In this document: in pieces, positions 23,101 through 32,407 of the stretch
Numbering within the stretch: position 1 is the first letter of the stretch
Layout: every line of letters begins with the position of its first letter
Assembly: GCA_913055615.1 (NCBI GenBank)
Contig: CAJXKK010000009.1
Location: 24,205-88,204, forward strand
DNA from: an uncultured Ectothiorhodospiraceae bacterium
GTDB lineage: Bacteria > Pseudomonadota > Gammaproteobacteria > XJ16 > Halofilaceae
Direction: 5' to 3'
DNA length: 64,000 nt
Position numbers and translations under genes: made by a program
Notes under the pieces: generated by a model
Seen by the model: only the letters and a program-made list of their open reading frames with translations
Told to the model about the DNA's origin: nothing
The model's database searches: none

Positions 23101-23798
23101 CGACTTCGCCAGAGACCACTGCCCCGATGACCGAACTCGACGACGAGACCGTCGCCGAATACCTGCGCGCCCACCCGGATTTCCTGCGGCGGCACGAGGA
23201 TGTGCTCGTTGCGATGAATATCCCGCACCGGCCGGGGCCGGGGGCGGTTTCCCTGATCGAGCGGCAGGTGGCGACCCTGCGCGAGCGCAACGAGCGCCTG
23301 GAGCACAAGCTCGCCGAGCTCATGCGCACGGCGCGCGAGAACGAGCGCGTCGGTGCCCGGTTGCTGTCACTCGGGCGCGGCCTGCTGGAGGCCGAGTCGC
23401 TGGACGGCGTGCTCGCACTGGTCCGGGATACGCTGCTGACCGAGTTCGCCGCCGACGAGGCGGCGATCGTGCTGATCGATCATGACGGCCCCGCCGGGGG
23501 CCACTTCCTGGCCGCCGATGGCCCGGTCGCGCAGGCCTTCGCCGGTGTGCTCGAGCGCGGCGCCGCGGTCTGCGGTCGGCTTAGCGATGAGCAGCATGCC
23601 GCGCTCTTCGGCGAGCGGGCGGACCACATCGCGTCCGCGGCGGTCGCGCCGCTGCGCGCGGGCCGTGTCAGCGGTCTGATCGGACTCGGCAGTCACGAGG
23701 CCGGGCATTTCACCCCGGATATGGGTACGCTCTTCCTGGAACAACTCGGTGAGCTGGTCTCGGCTGGTCTCGCCCGCCATACCCAGTGCCCGGTGTGA
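23097..23798 (+). CDS. DUF484 family protein (GAF-like)
   Basis: 233 residues from ATG 23097; ATG 23127 is an internal alternative. The N-terminal VAEYLRAHPDFLRRHEDVL, the coiled LIERQVATLRERNERLEHKL and a C-terminal GAF-like region (VSGLIGLGSHEAGHFTPDMG, LFLEQLGELVSAGL) define DUF484. The family almost always lies between dapF and xerC, as here, and its function is unknown. It overlaps the start region of xerC by up to 13 bases. Confidence 0.93.
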   Translation: MTTSPETTAPMTELDDETVAEYLRAHPDFLRRHEDVLVAMNIPHRPGPGAVSLIERQVATLRERNERLEHKLAELMRTARENERVGARLLSLGRGLLEAESLDGVLALVRDTLLTEFAADEAAIVLIDHDGPAGGHFLAADGPVAQAFAGVLERGAAVCGRLSDEQHAALFGERADHIASAAVAPLRAGRVSGLIGLGSHEAGHFTPDMGTLFLEQLGELVSAGLARHTQCPV

Positions 23799-24715
23799 CG
23801 CGCCAGGGCGAGCTCGACCGCTTCCTCGATAACCTCCGCAACGGGCGTAATGCCTCGCCCGCCACCTGCAGCGAATACGGGCGCGACCTGGCCCGCTTCA
23901 GCGCCTTCCTCGAACGCGACGGCATCGATGACTGGTCGGCCGTGAGCGCCGATCACGTGCAGCGCTTCGTCGCCGCCGAGCGTCGGCGCGGCCTCAGTGG
24001 TCGCTCGCTGGCGCGCTCGCTGGCGGCAATCCGCGCCCTGTTCGGCTGGCTGTTGCGGGAGGACCGCGTGCGCTTCGATCCCGCGGCCGACATCCGGCCA
24101 CCGCGCTCGGGGCGGCCACTGCCGCACGCGCTGGAGGTGGAAGAGGTCGAGCGCCTGGTGCAAGTGCCCGGCGCGGGCCCGCGCGAATGCCGCGACCGGG
24201 CCATGCTGGAACTGTTCTATTCCTCGGGCCTGCGGCTGGCGGAACTGGCCGGGCTGGATGTAACCGGTGTCGATCTCGGTGACGCCACGGCGCGGGTCCT
24301 CGGCAAGGGCCGGCGCGAGCGCATCGTCCCGCTGGGCGCCGCCGCGTGCAAGGCGCTGGGCGACTGGCTGCGGGCGCGGGCCGAATGGGCCGACCCCGAC
24401 GAGCCCGCCCTGTTCGTCAGCGCGCGCGGTCGACGGCTCTCCCGGCGTGCGATCCAGGATCGGGTCGCGCACTGGGCCAGGCGCCTCGGCCTGCCGGGCA
24501 ATGTGCATCCGCACATGCTGCGGCATTCCTTCGCGACCCATATGCTGGAGTCGAGCGGCGATCTGCGCGCCGTTCAGGAACTGCTCGGCCACGCGGATAT
24601 CTCTACCACGCAGATCTACACGCATCTAGATTTCAGCCATCTGGCGGACGTCTATGAACGCGCGCATCCGCGGGCGCGGCGGGGTGATGGGAAGGGGTCG
24701 GAGGGCGGCCAGTAG
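23786..24715 (+). CDS. xerC: Site-specific tyrosine recombinase XerC
   Basis: 309 residues from GTG 23786; a second GTG at 23795 overlaps the DUF484 stop and is equally likely. XerC, with XerD, resolves chromosome dimers at dif. The SAM-like N-terminal domain spans residues about 5-85. The catalytic domain has the full set: arginine in SSGLRLAELAGL, HMLRHSFATHML (His-X2-Arg), LGHADISTTQ (His) and nucleophile Tyr278 in QIYTHLDF. The conserved neighbourhood dapF-DUF484 supports XerC over XerD. Confidence 0.95.
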   Translation: MPGVTRQGELDRFLDNLRNGRNASPATCSEYGRDLARFSAFLERDGIDDWSAVSADHVQRFVAAERRRGLSGRSLARSLAAIRALFGWLLREDRVRFDPAADIRPPRSGRPLPHALEVEEVERLVQVPGAGPRECRDRAMLELFYSSGLRLAELAGLDVTGVDLGDATARVLGKGRRERIVPLGAAACKALGDWLRARAEWADPDEPALFVSARGRRLSRRAIQDRVAHWARRLGLPGNVHPHMLRHSFATHMLESSGDLRAVQELLGHADISTTQIYTHLDFSHLADVYERAHPRARRGDGKGSEGGQ

Positions 24716-24751
24716 AGCGGCGCGGTGATCCCGCCGGTGGTCGATGGCTTT

Positions 24752-24829
24752 ATCGCGAGCAAGCTCGCTCCTACAGGCGTATTTCCGTCGGTGGTACGGG
24801 GTTTTTGTAGGAGCGAGCTTGCTCGCGAT
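24752..24829. repeat. REP doublet (REPIN-like), class A, copy 1
   Basis: The left arm ATCGCGAGCAAGCTCGCTCC-TACA (24752-24775) and right arm TGTAGGAGCGAGCTTGCTCG-CGAT (24806-24829) are perfect complements, 24 bases each, separated by exactly 30 bases. It lies between convergent genes (xerC and the PilZ-like gene), where the hairpin could end transcripts from both sides. Same geometry at 37309-37386 and 50675-50752. Confidence 0.9.
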
Positions 24830-24858
24830 GGTGCACGGTGGCGGAGACCCTCCGATGA

Positions 24859-26640
24859 CTACGAGAGCTGGGCTAAGGGGGTATCCGGCACGGCGTGCCG
24901 GCCGCGCTCGGGGGCCGGTGTCACGCCAAAGCGGCTGAAGGCGCCCGTCTCCTCGCGCAGTTCGCTCAGCACAAGCCGCAACACCCGCTGGTGTACGTCG
25001 AGTTCGACAATCTGGCCTTCGCGGAACATGTGAGCCGGTACCGCCACCGTGGTCGGCAGCCCGCGCGAGCGATCGGCGGGCAGGACGGCCGCCGGCGCGC
25101 TCGGTTCGCTGTCGCGAAAGCGGGTGATGTTGCGGTTCGCGGGCTCGGCACGTACGCGCGCCGGGATGGTGCTGCGCGACAGGGCCTCGACCCCGATCTC
25201 GAAGCGGCGGTCATCGAGGAATCGCATGCGGCGGATGACGCCGACGCACCAGCGGCTCCCCTGGTCGCCAGAGCTCGTGAGCTTGAGCGCGATCAGTTCG
25301 CCGACAGCGGCCCGGCAGGACCCCTCGCCGTCCCAGATGAGGCGGAAGCCCGAGGCGCTGACATCCGCGACGAGCCAGCGGGGCACCACCTGTTGGCCCC
25401 CGGCGCGCACGAGGCGGCTCTCCTCTTCACGCGCCGCCTCGTAGCTGGCCGACAGATTGCGCCCGTGGGAGATCTCGTTCCAGTTGATCCCCGGGCGCAC
25501 GCTATCGGAGCGGCTGGCGATACCCGATTCGTCCGGGTCGAGCGGCTCCAGCGACCAGTCGGCGGTCTCCGCCACCCGATCCGACTCTTCGTCTTCCGGC
25601 TCGAACTCCATCGCGATGCGCGTGTGAATGACGTTGAGCGTGACCTCGGCATCCACCTCGACGCCCCGGCGTGTCCGGTCGCTGCGCTGATAGTTGCCCG
25701 GCCGCCAGTTGTCCACGAGGCGTGCCAGCGCCTTCGCCCCGAGCTCGTTCTCGGCCGGTACCGGGTTGTCCGACGGAGGACGGTCGATGCGTTGCTGCTC
25801 CACGTGGTGCACGAGATCGTCGAGCTCCAGCACCCGCACCCCGGGTCCGCTGTCGGTGCGGTCGAGCAACCGCGGGGGCTGGTCCGAATCCGTATCGACC
25901 GCGAAGCGCGGCAATGCGTTGTCCACGTCGCCGTCGAACTCATGCAGCCGTGCCAGGTCAGCCCAGCCCTCGAGGGCCCGGTACAGCCGTCTCGCTTCGC
26001 CGCGCCGGAATCCCTGTATCCCCGCGAGGTCGACCAGCAGTATCCGTTTGAACATGGTCTCCGGCGTCTGCCGCTGACGTGCCGCGAAGCGCAGTTCGTC
26101 ATCCGTGACCGCGTGGTGCGCGGCGCCCGCCGCCTCGGCCTGGCGGTAGATCGCGTTGATGCGCTTGTGGAAACCGCTGTCGAGGGTGCCGTAGGTCTGG
26201 GCCACGCGCAGCATTTTCTCGCCCTGCAGGGCGAGGGCGCGCTCCGCCGCGAGGGCCGCCGTGCGCCGCCGCAGGCCCGTGGGCTCGCGAAAGAGTGCGG
26301 CCTCGTAGCCGCGCGTGAGCTCATCCAGCAGTGCCTGATCGAGGTCGAAGGCGACCCTGGCCCCCGTCTGCAGTGGCAGTGCCTGCGCGTGGATGCGTCC
26401 CCCGAGGTAGTCGAGCCCCTTGCGCGCGCACGGGCGGATCAGCTCCAGCATGCGCAGGCGCTCGCGCGGGGCCTGCTCCAGTCCGTTGAGTACACGGACC
26501 GTTTCCAGCAGCCGATGGGACAGTGACCTGTGATCCTCGCGCTCGGCGGCATCGAGCCAGCGGCGGAGCGCGCGTGGGGTATCCGGTAGTCCGTTGCTGG
26601 ATGAACGCGAACGAACGATCCGTAACCAATCAAGCGCCAT
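24859..26640 (-). CDS. Large uncharacterised protein with PilZ-like C-terminal domain (paralogue 1)
   Basis: 593 residues from ATG 26640, chosen for the AGGAGG ribosome-binding site 8 bases upstream. The helical N-terminal two-thirds contains LLETVRVLNGLEQAPRERL, RIHAQALPLQTGAR, ERALALQGEKMLRVAQTYG and IQGFRRGEARRLYRALEGWA. Near residue 450 a PilZ-like barrel begins: VPRWLVADVSASGFRLIWDG ((D/N)xSxxG motif), WCVGVIRRMRFLDDRRFEIG. The upstream RxxxR motif of c-di-GMP binders is not clear, so binding is uncertain. A last conserved block (PAHMFREGQIVELD) ends the protein. Its paralogue lies directly upstream, collinear throughout. Function unknown. Confidence 0.82.
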   Translation of the reverse strand: MALDWLRIVRSRSSSNGLPDTPRALRRWLDAAEREDHRSLSHRLLETVRVLNGLEQAPRERLRMLELIRPCARKGLDYLGGRIHAQALPLQTGARVAFDLDQALLDELTRGYEAALFREPTGLRRRTAALAAERALALQGEKMLRVAQTYGTLDSGFHKRINAIYRQAEAAGAAHHAVTDDELRFAARQRQTPETMFKRILLVDLAGIQGFRRGEARRLYRALEGWADLARLHEFDGDVDNALPRFAVDTDSDQPPRLLDRTDSGPGVRVLELDDLVHHVEQQRIDRPPSDNPVPAENELGAKALARLVDNWRPGNYQRSDRTRRGVEVDAEVTLNVIHTRIAMEFEPEDEESDRVAETADWSLEPLDPDESGIASRSDSVRPGINWNEISHGRNLSASYEAAREEESRLVRAGGQQVVPRWLVADVSASGFRLIWDGEGSCRAAVGELIALKLTSSGDQGSRWCVGVIRRMRFLDDRRFEIGVEALSRSTIPARVRAEPANRNITRFRDSEPSAPAAVLPADRSRGLPTTVAVPAHMFREGQIVELDVHQRVLRLVLSELREETGAFSRFGVTPAPERGRHAVPDTPLAQLS

Positions 26641-26856
26641 TGCCTTGCCTCCTGATGCAGAGCGCGCATCGCCGCGGCTGCGAGGTAATTCTTGCAATGG
26701 TCGTGCCGGAAATGCGCCCAGCGCGATCGCGTACGTGTGCCACCGTGATACGCGCGCCTCGGCCGCATGGTGAAACGCACAGGCGCGCGGCGCGGTCATG
26801 CTCGCGTGGGCCGTGCATGTCGGTCACTCCCCCGTTCCGTTGAACGATCGCGTTCG

Positions 26857-28674
26857 TCAGGCCTGGCGGCCCGGATCGTCGTCGAATGTACTGCCGTCTC
26901 GTTGTTGTGCGCTGCGGCCGCGTGATGGTGCGGCCTCGAGTTCGTATTGGCTGAACGAACCCGTGTTCTCCCGGATCGCCCCGAGGCGTACGCGCAGCAG
27001 GCGCTCCGGCAGGTCGAGTTCGAGGATCTCGCCCTGGCGGAACATGTGCGCCGGAACCAGCAGCGTCGCGGGTGTGTCGAGCGTCCGGCTCGCCGGCAGC
27101 ATCAGTGCCGGTTCGCTCGGCTCACCGCGACGGTCACGCTTGCGGTTGGGGTTGGCCGGTTCGCGCCGCACGCGCGCCGGAGTCACCCGTCGAGAGAGCG
27201 CATGCACCCCGATCTCGAAGCGCTCGTCGTCCAGGAACTGCATACGGCGAATCAAGCCGATCGACCAGCGATGGCCGCTGCCATCGTCCGAAGACAGCCG
27301 CAGGGCGGCCAGTTCCCCGACCGTGGCCCGCGACGAGCCGTCGCTGGCCCACCACAGGCGCCAGCCGGTGGCGCTGACGTCCTGCAAAAGCCAGCGCGGG
27401 TGCTCCGGGCGGGTCCCCTCGCGGTCGAGGCGTGCCTCGGCACGGCGGGCCGCCGCGTAACCCACGGACCGGTCCTGGCCGACCTCGACTTCGTCCCAGG
27501 AGGCGCCGGCAGCACCTTCCGCGGACTGCTCCGCCGGACCGTCCGAACGGTCGATCGTCTGCAGAGTGAGCGCCGCGCCGGGTGTATCAAGCCGATGCCG
27601 TCGTGCCGGCCGGGCCTCCTCGGGGGCGAACTCCGCCGCCAAGCGGGCGACGATGATGCTCAGGGTGACCTCGGCGTCGACCTCCTCACCCCTGCGCGCA
27701 CGCTCGCTGCGTTCATGCGTGGCCGGGCGCCAGCTGTCGATCAGGCGCCGCAGCGCCGCGGAGCCGACGCGATTGCGATCGGCCAGCGGGGAGTCGTCGG
27801 GCGGTGACTGCCGGCACAGCGCCTCGATCCGGTCGACCAGGGGATCCACCTCCAGCACCCGGATCCGGGCCTCGGGCGTCACCGTCCATTCGCCCAGCGG
27901 TGATGGGCCGCGCGCGGTCTCGAGGTCGATGGCGAAGCAGGTGCCCCCCGATACCGCGCCGTCATCGATGCCGAGCCGGGCGTCATCGGCCCACTCGGCC
28001 AGTGCCCGGTAGATACGCTCGGCCTCGCCGCGGCGCAGGCCCTGGGTGCCTGCCAGCGCGAACAGCAGGATGCGCCGGTAGATGGTGATCGGCGATTGCG
28101 ATGTCCGCCGTTCGTCGACCTGCGGCAGCTCAGCGTCCTCGACCGCGCGGTAGGTGACCCCCGCGCGGTCGGCGATGTCGTAAATGCCATTGACGGCTTC
28201 CCAGAACGCCTCCGGTACCCGCGAGTAGATCTGGGCCGCGCGCAGCATCCACTCGCCATGCAGCGCCAGCGCCCTTTCCGCGGCCGGGGCGATCCGCCGT
28301 CGCCGACCGTTCGGGCCTTCCGCCACCAGCGCGATCGTGTAGCCGAGGGCGCATTCGTGCAGCAGGTCGATGTTGAGGTCGTAGATGCGGCGCGCCCGCT
28401 CGGGCAGCGGCAATGCCTGGGACTGGATGCGGCTGGCGAGGTAGTCGAGCACCTCGCGGATGGCCGGGCGGAGCCCCTCCATCAGCGCGAGGCGGCGCCG
28501 TGGCGGGATCTCCAGCCGGTTCAGGGTATGCACGCCCTCGTGCAGGCGGCGACTGCGCTCGCGGCGGTCGAGGTGGGCGAGTTGCGAGAGCCACGCGGAC
28601 AGGGCGCGGCGGCGCACGGGGAACCCCCCGCGCTGTGGCGGTTCACGCGGCGGGATCCGTGTTTCCAGTGCCAT
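26857..28674 (-). CDS. Large uncharacterised protein with PilZ-like C-terminal domain (paralogue 2)
   Basis: 605 residues from ATG 28674, preceded by GGGAGGA; the frame is open a further 79 codons, but that part overlaps the hslV start region. It is collinear with the 24859-26640 product: GVHTLNRLEIPPRRRL, RIQSQALPLPERAR, ERALALHGEWMLRAAQIYS, TQGLRRGEAERIYRALAEWA, PRWLLQDVSATGWRLWW, WSIGLIRRMQFLDDERFEIG, PAHMFRQGEILELD. The pair therefore arose by tandem duplication. The (D/N)xSxxG element is kept; RxxxR is not evident. Divergent from hslV, with 130 bases between starts. Function unknown. Confidence 0.82.
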   Translation of the reverse strand: MALETRIPPREPPQRGGFPVRRRALSAWLSQLAHLDRRERSRRLHEGVHTLNRLEIPPRRRLALMEGLRPAIREVLDYLASRIQSQALPLPERARRIYDLNIDLLHECALGYTIALVAEGPNGRRRRIAPAAERALALHGEWMLRAAQIYSRVPEAFWEAVNGIYDIADRAGVTYRAVEDAELPQVDERRTSQSPITIYRRILLFALAGTQGLRRGEAERIYRALAEWADDARLGIDDGAVSGGTCFAIDLETARGPSPLGEWTVTPEARIRVLEVDPLVDRIEALCRQSPPDDSPLADRNRVGSAALRRLIDSWRPATHERSERARRGEEVDAEVTLSIIVARLAAEFAPEEARPARRHRLDTPGAALTLQTIDRSDGPAEQSAEGAAGASWDEVEVGQDRSVGYAAARRAEARLDREGTRPEHPRWLLQDVSATGWRLWWASDGSSRATVGELAALRLSSDDGSGHRWSIGLIRRMQFLDDERFEIGVHALSRRVTPARVRREPANPNRKRDRRGEPSEPALMLPASRTLDTPATLLVPAHMFRQGEILELDLPERLLRVRLGAIRENTGSFSQYELEAAPSRGRSAQQRDGSTFDDDPGRQA

Positions 28675-28770
28675 CGCCGGCGTCCTCCCGCTCGCGCCGT
28701 CCCCGCGATCCCCGTCGGATGCCGGAATGCGCGAATTGCCCTGCCGTGCGGCCCGGTCAATCATGTAGAC

Positions 28771-28797
28771 TGCCGGTCCCTTTTTTCCCGACCGGCA
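28771..28797 (+). promoter_or_regulatory. 5' leader hairpin in front of hslV
   Basis: TGCCGGTC (28771-28778) pairs perfectly with GACCGGCA (28790-28797) around an 11-base pyrimidine loop containing six T. It ends 7 bases before the hslV ATG, where a Shine-Dalgarno would be expected, and no other ribosome-binding site is visible. A -10-like TAGACT precedes it (28766-28771). In E. coli a stem-loop in the hslVU leader is known to affect transcript stability. Confidence 0.6.
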
Positions 28798-28804
28798 CTG
28801 TAGC

Positions 28805-29335
28805 ATGCACGGAACCACGATTGTCTGCGTCCGCCGCGACGGCACCGTTGCCCTGGGCGGCGATGGCCAGGTCACCCTCGGCGATACCGTAATGAAGGGC
28901 AACGCCCGCAAGGTGCGTCGACTCTACCGCAACCGCGTCATCGCCGGCTTCGCCGGCGGCACGGCCGACGCCTTCACGCTGTTCGAGCGCTTCGAGACCA
29001 AACTCGAGGAGCACAGCGGCCACCTCACCCGCGCCGCGGTCGAGCTCGCCAAGGACTGGCGCACGGACCGCATGCTTCGCCGCCTCGAGGCGCTGCTGGC
29101 GGTGGCGGATCACGATCAGTCGCTGATGATCTCCGGCAACGGCGACGTCATTGAGCCCGAGCAGGGCCTGATCGCGATGGGCTCGGGTGGCCCGTACGCG
29201 CAGGCGGCCGCGCGCGCTCTGCTCGATAACACCGAGCTCGATGCGCACACGATCTGTGAGCGTTCGCTGGAGATCGCCGGCGATATCTGCATTTACACGA
29301 ATCACCAGCGCACGATCGAGACGCTGGAGGCCTGA
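28805..29335 (+). CDS. hslV: ATP-dependent protease peptidase subunit HslV (ClpQ)
   Basis: 176 residues. A threonine peptidase forming the dodecameric core of the HslUV protease. The N-terminus [13 protein letters not shown] places the catalytic Thr directly after the short propeptide; [20 protein letters not shown] and [18 protein letters not shown] are family blocks. [20 protein letters not shown] completes the fold. It is followed 5 bases later by hslU, its unfoldase partner. No ribosome-binding site is exposed; the start lies 7 bases after a hairpin. Confidence 0.98.
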   Translation: MHGTTIVCVRRDGTVALGGDGQVTLGDTVMKGNARKVRRLYRNRVIAGFAGGTADAFTLFERFETKLEEHSGHLTRAAVELAKDWRTDRMLRRLEALLAVADHDQSLMISGNGDVIEPEQGLIAMGSGGPYAQAAARALLDNTELDAHTICERSLEIAGDICIYTNHQRTIETLEA

Positions 29336-29340
29336 TCCCC

Positions 29341-30690
29341 ATGTCGCAGATGACCCCGAAGGAAATCGTCGCCGAGCTCGACAAACACATCGTCGGCCAG
29401 GACGACGCCAAGCGCGCCGTCGCGATCGCGTTGCGCAACCGCTGGCGGCGTCAGCAGGTGGATGAGCCGCTGCGCCAGGAGATCACGCCCAAGAATATCC
29501 TGATGATCGGCCCGACCGGTGTCGGCAAGACCGAGATCGCGCGCCGCCTGGCGCGTCTGGCGCAAGCGCCGTTCACCAAGATCGAGGCGACCAAGTTCAC
29601 CGAAGTGGGCTATGTCGGCCGGGATGTCGAGTCGATCGTCCGCGATCTGGTCGATGTGGCGCTCAAACAGATGCGCGAGCGCGAGATCGAGCGCCTGCGC
29701 CCGAAGGCCGAGGAGGCTGCCGAGGACCGCGTGCTCGACGCGCTGCTGCCGCAGCCCCGCAAGCAGGGCGGCTGGGAGCAGGATCAGCCGCAGCCACAGG
29801 CGCAGGGCTCCGAGACGCGTGAGAAGTTCCGCAAAAAGCTTCGCTCGGGCGAACTCGACGAGCGCGAGATCGAGATCGAGGTCAGCGGTGGCGGCCAGGG
29901 TGTCGACATCATGTCGCCCCCGGGCATGGAGGAGATGACCCAGCAGCTGCAGGGCATGTTCCGCCAGCTCGGCGGCGGGCGCTCCCAGCGTCGCAAGATG
30001 ACCGTGCGTGATGCGCTGCGCCACCTCATCGACGAAGAGGCCGACAAGCTGATCGACGAGGAGGATCTCAAGGCGCGTTCGATCCAGCTGGTCGAGGAAA
30101 ACGGCATCGTCTTCCTCGACGAGCTCGATAAGATCACGCGCCGTGGCGAGCAGGGCGGCAGTGGCGGCGATGTCTCGCGCGAGGGCGTACAGCGCGATCT
30201 GCTGCCCCTGATCGAGGGCAGCACGGTGTCGACCAAGTACGGCATGGTGCGCACGGATCATATCCTGTTTATCGCCTCCGGTGCGTTCCACGTCTCGCGC
30301 CCGTCGGACTTGATCCCGGAACTGCAGGGCCGCCTGCCGATCCGCGTTGAGCTGGCTGCGCTGACGACCGAGGACTTCGTGCGCATCCTGACCGAGCCGG
30401 ATGCATCACTGAAGGCGCAATACGGTGCCCTCCTGCAGACCGAGGGCATCGAGCTGACTCTCAAGCCGGACGCCGTGCGCCGCATCGCCGAGATCGCCTG
30501 GCAGGTCAACGAGCGCACCGAGAACATCGGTGCCCGCCGTCTGCATACGCTCATGGAGCGGCTGCTTGAACGGCTCTCCTACGAGGCGCCGGAGCGCAGC
30601 GGCGATGTCATCGAGATCGACGCCGCCTATGTCGACGAGCAGTTGTCCGAACTGGTCGGCGACGACGATCTGTCGCGTTATATTCTGTAA
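29341..30690 (+). CDS. hslU: ATP-dependent protease ATPase subunit HslU (ClpY)
   Basis: 449 residues, normal length. An AAA+ unfoldase that feeds substrates to HslV. The order is clear: [20 protein letters not shown], Walker [16 protein letters not shown], the pore loop in [14 protein letters not shown], the variable I-domain (about residues 110-240), Walker [13 protein letters not shown], the sensor region and the C-terminal tail ending DLSRYIL that docks into HslV. Bicistronic with hslV. Confidence 0.98.
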   Translation: MSQMTPKEIVAELDKHIVGQDDAKRAVAIALRNRWRRQQVDEPLRQEITPKNILMIGPTGVGKTEIARRLARLAQAPFTKIEATKFTEVGYVGRDVESIVRDLVDVALKQMREREIERLRPKAEEAAEDRVLDALLPQPRKQGGWEQDQPQPQAQGSETREKFRKKLRSGELDEREIEIEVSGGGQGVDIMSPPGMEEMTQQLQGMFRQLGGGRSQRRKMTVRDALRHLIDEEADKLIDEEDLKARSIQLVEENGIVFLDELDKITRRGEQGGSGGDVSREGVQRDLLPLIEGSTVSTKYGMVRTDHILFIASGAFHVSRPSDLIPELQGRLPIRVELAALTTEDFVRILTEPDASLKAQYGALLQTEGIELTLKPDAVRRIAEIAWQVNERTENIGARRLHTLMERLLERLSYEAPERSGDVIEIDAAYVDEQLSELVGDDDLSRYIL

Positions 30691-30720
30691 CCACGCAATC
30701 GCCCCCGGATCCGCTGGACC

Positions 30721-30751
30721 GTAGCCCGGATGCAGCACAGCGGAATCCGGG
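30721..30751 (+). repeat. Palindromic repeat, family C
   Basis: GTAGCCCGGATGCAGCACAG followed by CGGAATCCGGG, one or two bases different from the copy behind argH (6091-6121). It lies 30 bases after the hslU stop. Confidence 0.75.
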
Positions 30752-30820
30752 GACGCGGGTTGGGCCGAAAGACCGGCTTTGATCCGGGGCGACGGCATGC
30801 CCGCACCCAACGGAGGCCCC

Positions 30821-31180
30821 ATGGCCGTACCCAAGCCCACTGACATCACGCTCCACAAAAACTCGCGCGAACTTGAAGTTGCCTTCGAGGACGGTTTCCA
30901 GAAACGCTTGAGCTGCGAGTACCTGCGTGTGTTCTCGCCGTCCGCCGAGGTCCAGGGCCACGGCCCGGGGCAGGAGGTCCTCGTGTTCGGCAAGGAAACG
31001 GTAAACATCGAGCGTATTGACCCGGTTGGCAACTACGCGGTGCGCCTGGTGTTCGATGACGGCCACGACACGGGCATCTATACGTGGGAGCACCTGTATA
31101 CGCTCGCCGCCCAGTTCGAGGAGAACTGGCAGAGCTATCTGGCGCGTCTGGAGGAAGCCGGTGTCCAGCGACAGGCCTGA
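30821..31180 (+). CDS. DUF971 (GBBH-like N-terminal) domain protein
   Basis: 119 residues from ATG 30821, with a GGAGG ribosome-binding site. A compact DUF971 domain: DITLHKNSRELEVAFEDG, LSCEYLRVFSPSAEVQGHG, INIERIDPVGNYAVRLVFDD-like region and HDTGIYTWEHLYTLA. DUF971 is the N-terminal module of gamma-butyrobetaine hydroxylase and also occurs alone near Fe-S genes. In proteobacteria it commonly stands between hslU and ubiE, as here, with no proven function. The 3' end overlaps the ubiE start by 20 bases. Confidence 0.92.
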   Translation: MAVPKPTDITLHKNSRELEVAFEDGFQKRLSCEYLRVFSPSAEVQGHGPGQEVLVFGKETVNIERIDPVGNYAVRLVFDDGHDTGIYTWEHLYTLAAQFEENWQSYLARLEEAGVQRQA

Positions 31181-31943
31181 CGATCCAGGCGATCGCGACA
31201 GCGAAGGGACCACGCACTTCGGCTACCGCGAGGTCCCGGTGGGCGAAAAGTCCGCCCGCGTGGGGGCCGTGTTCGACTCGGTCGCATCGCGCTACGACCT
31301 GATGAACGACCTGATGTCGGGCGGCATGCACCGGCTTTGGAAACGCTTCGCGCTGGCGCGTGCCCGGATCCGCCCTGGCGACCGCGCCCTCGATCTCGCC
31401 ACCGGCTCCGGTGACCTGGCCGCCGGCCTCGCGCGCGCCATGGGCGAGCGTGGCTACCTGGTCGCCTCCGACATCAACGCCAGCATGCTCGAGCGCGGGC
31501 GCGATCGCCTGATCGACGAGGGCGTCGGCACCCGCATCGGCTTCGTCCAGGCCGATGCCCAGTACCTGCCGCTCCCCGACCGCCATTTCCATTGCGTCAC
31601 CATCGGTTTCGGCCTGCGCAACGTCACCGATCAGGCACGCGCGCTCGCCGAGATGACGCGCGTACTGCGCCCCGGCGGGCGGCTGGTGATCCTCGAATTT
31701 TCGCGGCCGGCGGGCGCCTGGTTCCGCCGGCTGTACGACACCTATTCGTTCAGCGTGCTGCCCCAGCTCGGTCAGTGGGTGGCCGGCGACGCCGACAGCT
31801 ATCGCTACCTCGCCGAATCCATCCGCATGCACCCCGATCAGCCGACGCTCAAGGGCATGATGGAAGCGGCGGGCCTGGTCCACTGCAGCTGGAACAACCT
31901 GACCGGCGGCGTGGTAGCCGTGCACACGGGCTACCGGGCGTGA
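31161..31943 (+). CDS. ubiE: Ubiquinone/menaquinone C-methyltransferase UbiE
   Basis: 260 residues from GTG 31161, preceded by GGAGG inside the DUF971 gene. It methylates the ring carbon of demethylmenaquinol and the corresponding ubiquinone precursor. Blocks: THFGYREVPVGEKSARVGAV, VASRYDLMNDLMSGGMHRLW, SAM motif LDLATGSGDLA, GFGLRNVTDQARAL and the C-terminal SWNNLTGGVVAVHTGYRA. First of a coupled ubiE-RDD-ubiJ-ubiB series dedicated to quinone synthesis. Confidence 0.96.
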   Translation: MSSDRPDDPGDRDSEGTTHFGYREVPVGEKSARVGAVFDSVASRYDLMNDLMSGGMHRLWKRFALARARIRPGDRALDLATGSGDLAAGLARAMGERGYLVASDINASMLERGRDRLIDEGVGTRIGFVQADAQYLPLPDRHFHCVTIGFGLRNVTDQARALAEMTRVLRPGGRLVILEFSRPAGAWFRRLYDTYSFSVLPQLGQWVAGDADSYRYLAESIRMHPDQPTLKGMMEAAGLVHCSWNNLTGGVVAVHTGYRA

Positions 31944-32407
31944 CCACCGCGGTCCGCAACGCCGGCTTCTGGCGCCGCGCGGCCGCGTTCGGCGTCGATG
32001 CCCTGTGGATGTTCTCCCTCACGGGCGTGATCGCGATCGCCCTGACCGGTCAGCCGTGGCCCGGGTTCGGCGGGGGCGACGTGCTCGCGACGCTGGCGGC
32101 GGTCATCCGTGAAGGCCTGCCGGCCGTGGTGTTCGTGATCGGCTGGGGCCGGTTCGGGCGCACGCCCGGAAAGCTCCTGCTCGACCTGCGCGTGGTCAAC
32201 GCCCGCACCGGCGAACGGCCGGGCTATGGGCGCGCGTTTGTGCGCTACATCGGCTATTTCGTCTCGGCGCTGACGCTGGGGCTCGGGTTCCTCTGGATCG
32301 TCGTCGACCGCCAGCGCCAGGGCCTGCACGACAAGATCGCCGGGACGCGCGTGGTCATGGTCGACGATTCGGAGATCCTCGATATCGAACCGGTGAGCGT
32401 TACATGA
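31940..32407 (+). CDS. RDD family membrane protein
   Basis: 155 residues from GTG 31940, which overlaps the ubiE stop (GTGA). It has the RDD arrangement: an N-terminal FWRRAAAFGVDALWMFSL helix containing the Arg-Asp pair, a second helix (LPAVVFVIGWGRFGRTPGKL), and a third with LGFLWIVVDRQRQGLHDKIA, for three membrane spans. The family function is unknown, with suggested transport roles. The location inside the ubi series suggests co-expression; a role in quinone biology is only inferred. Confidence 0.88.
   Translation: MTTAVRNAGFWRRAAAFGVDALWMFSLTGVIAIALTGQPWPGFGGGDVLATLAAVIREGLPAVVFVIGWGRFGRTPGKLLLDLRVVNARTGERPGYGRAFVRYIGYFVSALTLGLGFLWIVVDRQRQGLHDKIAGTRVVMVDDSEILDIEPVSVT

Noticed and set aside
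24752..24829. Repeats considered as a CRISPR array
   Set aside because: Units are inverted doublets dispersed over the window, not direct repeats with regular spacers, and no cas genes are present.
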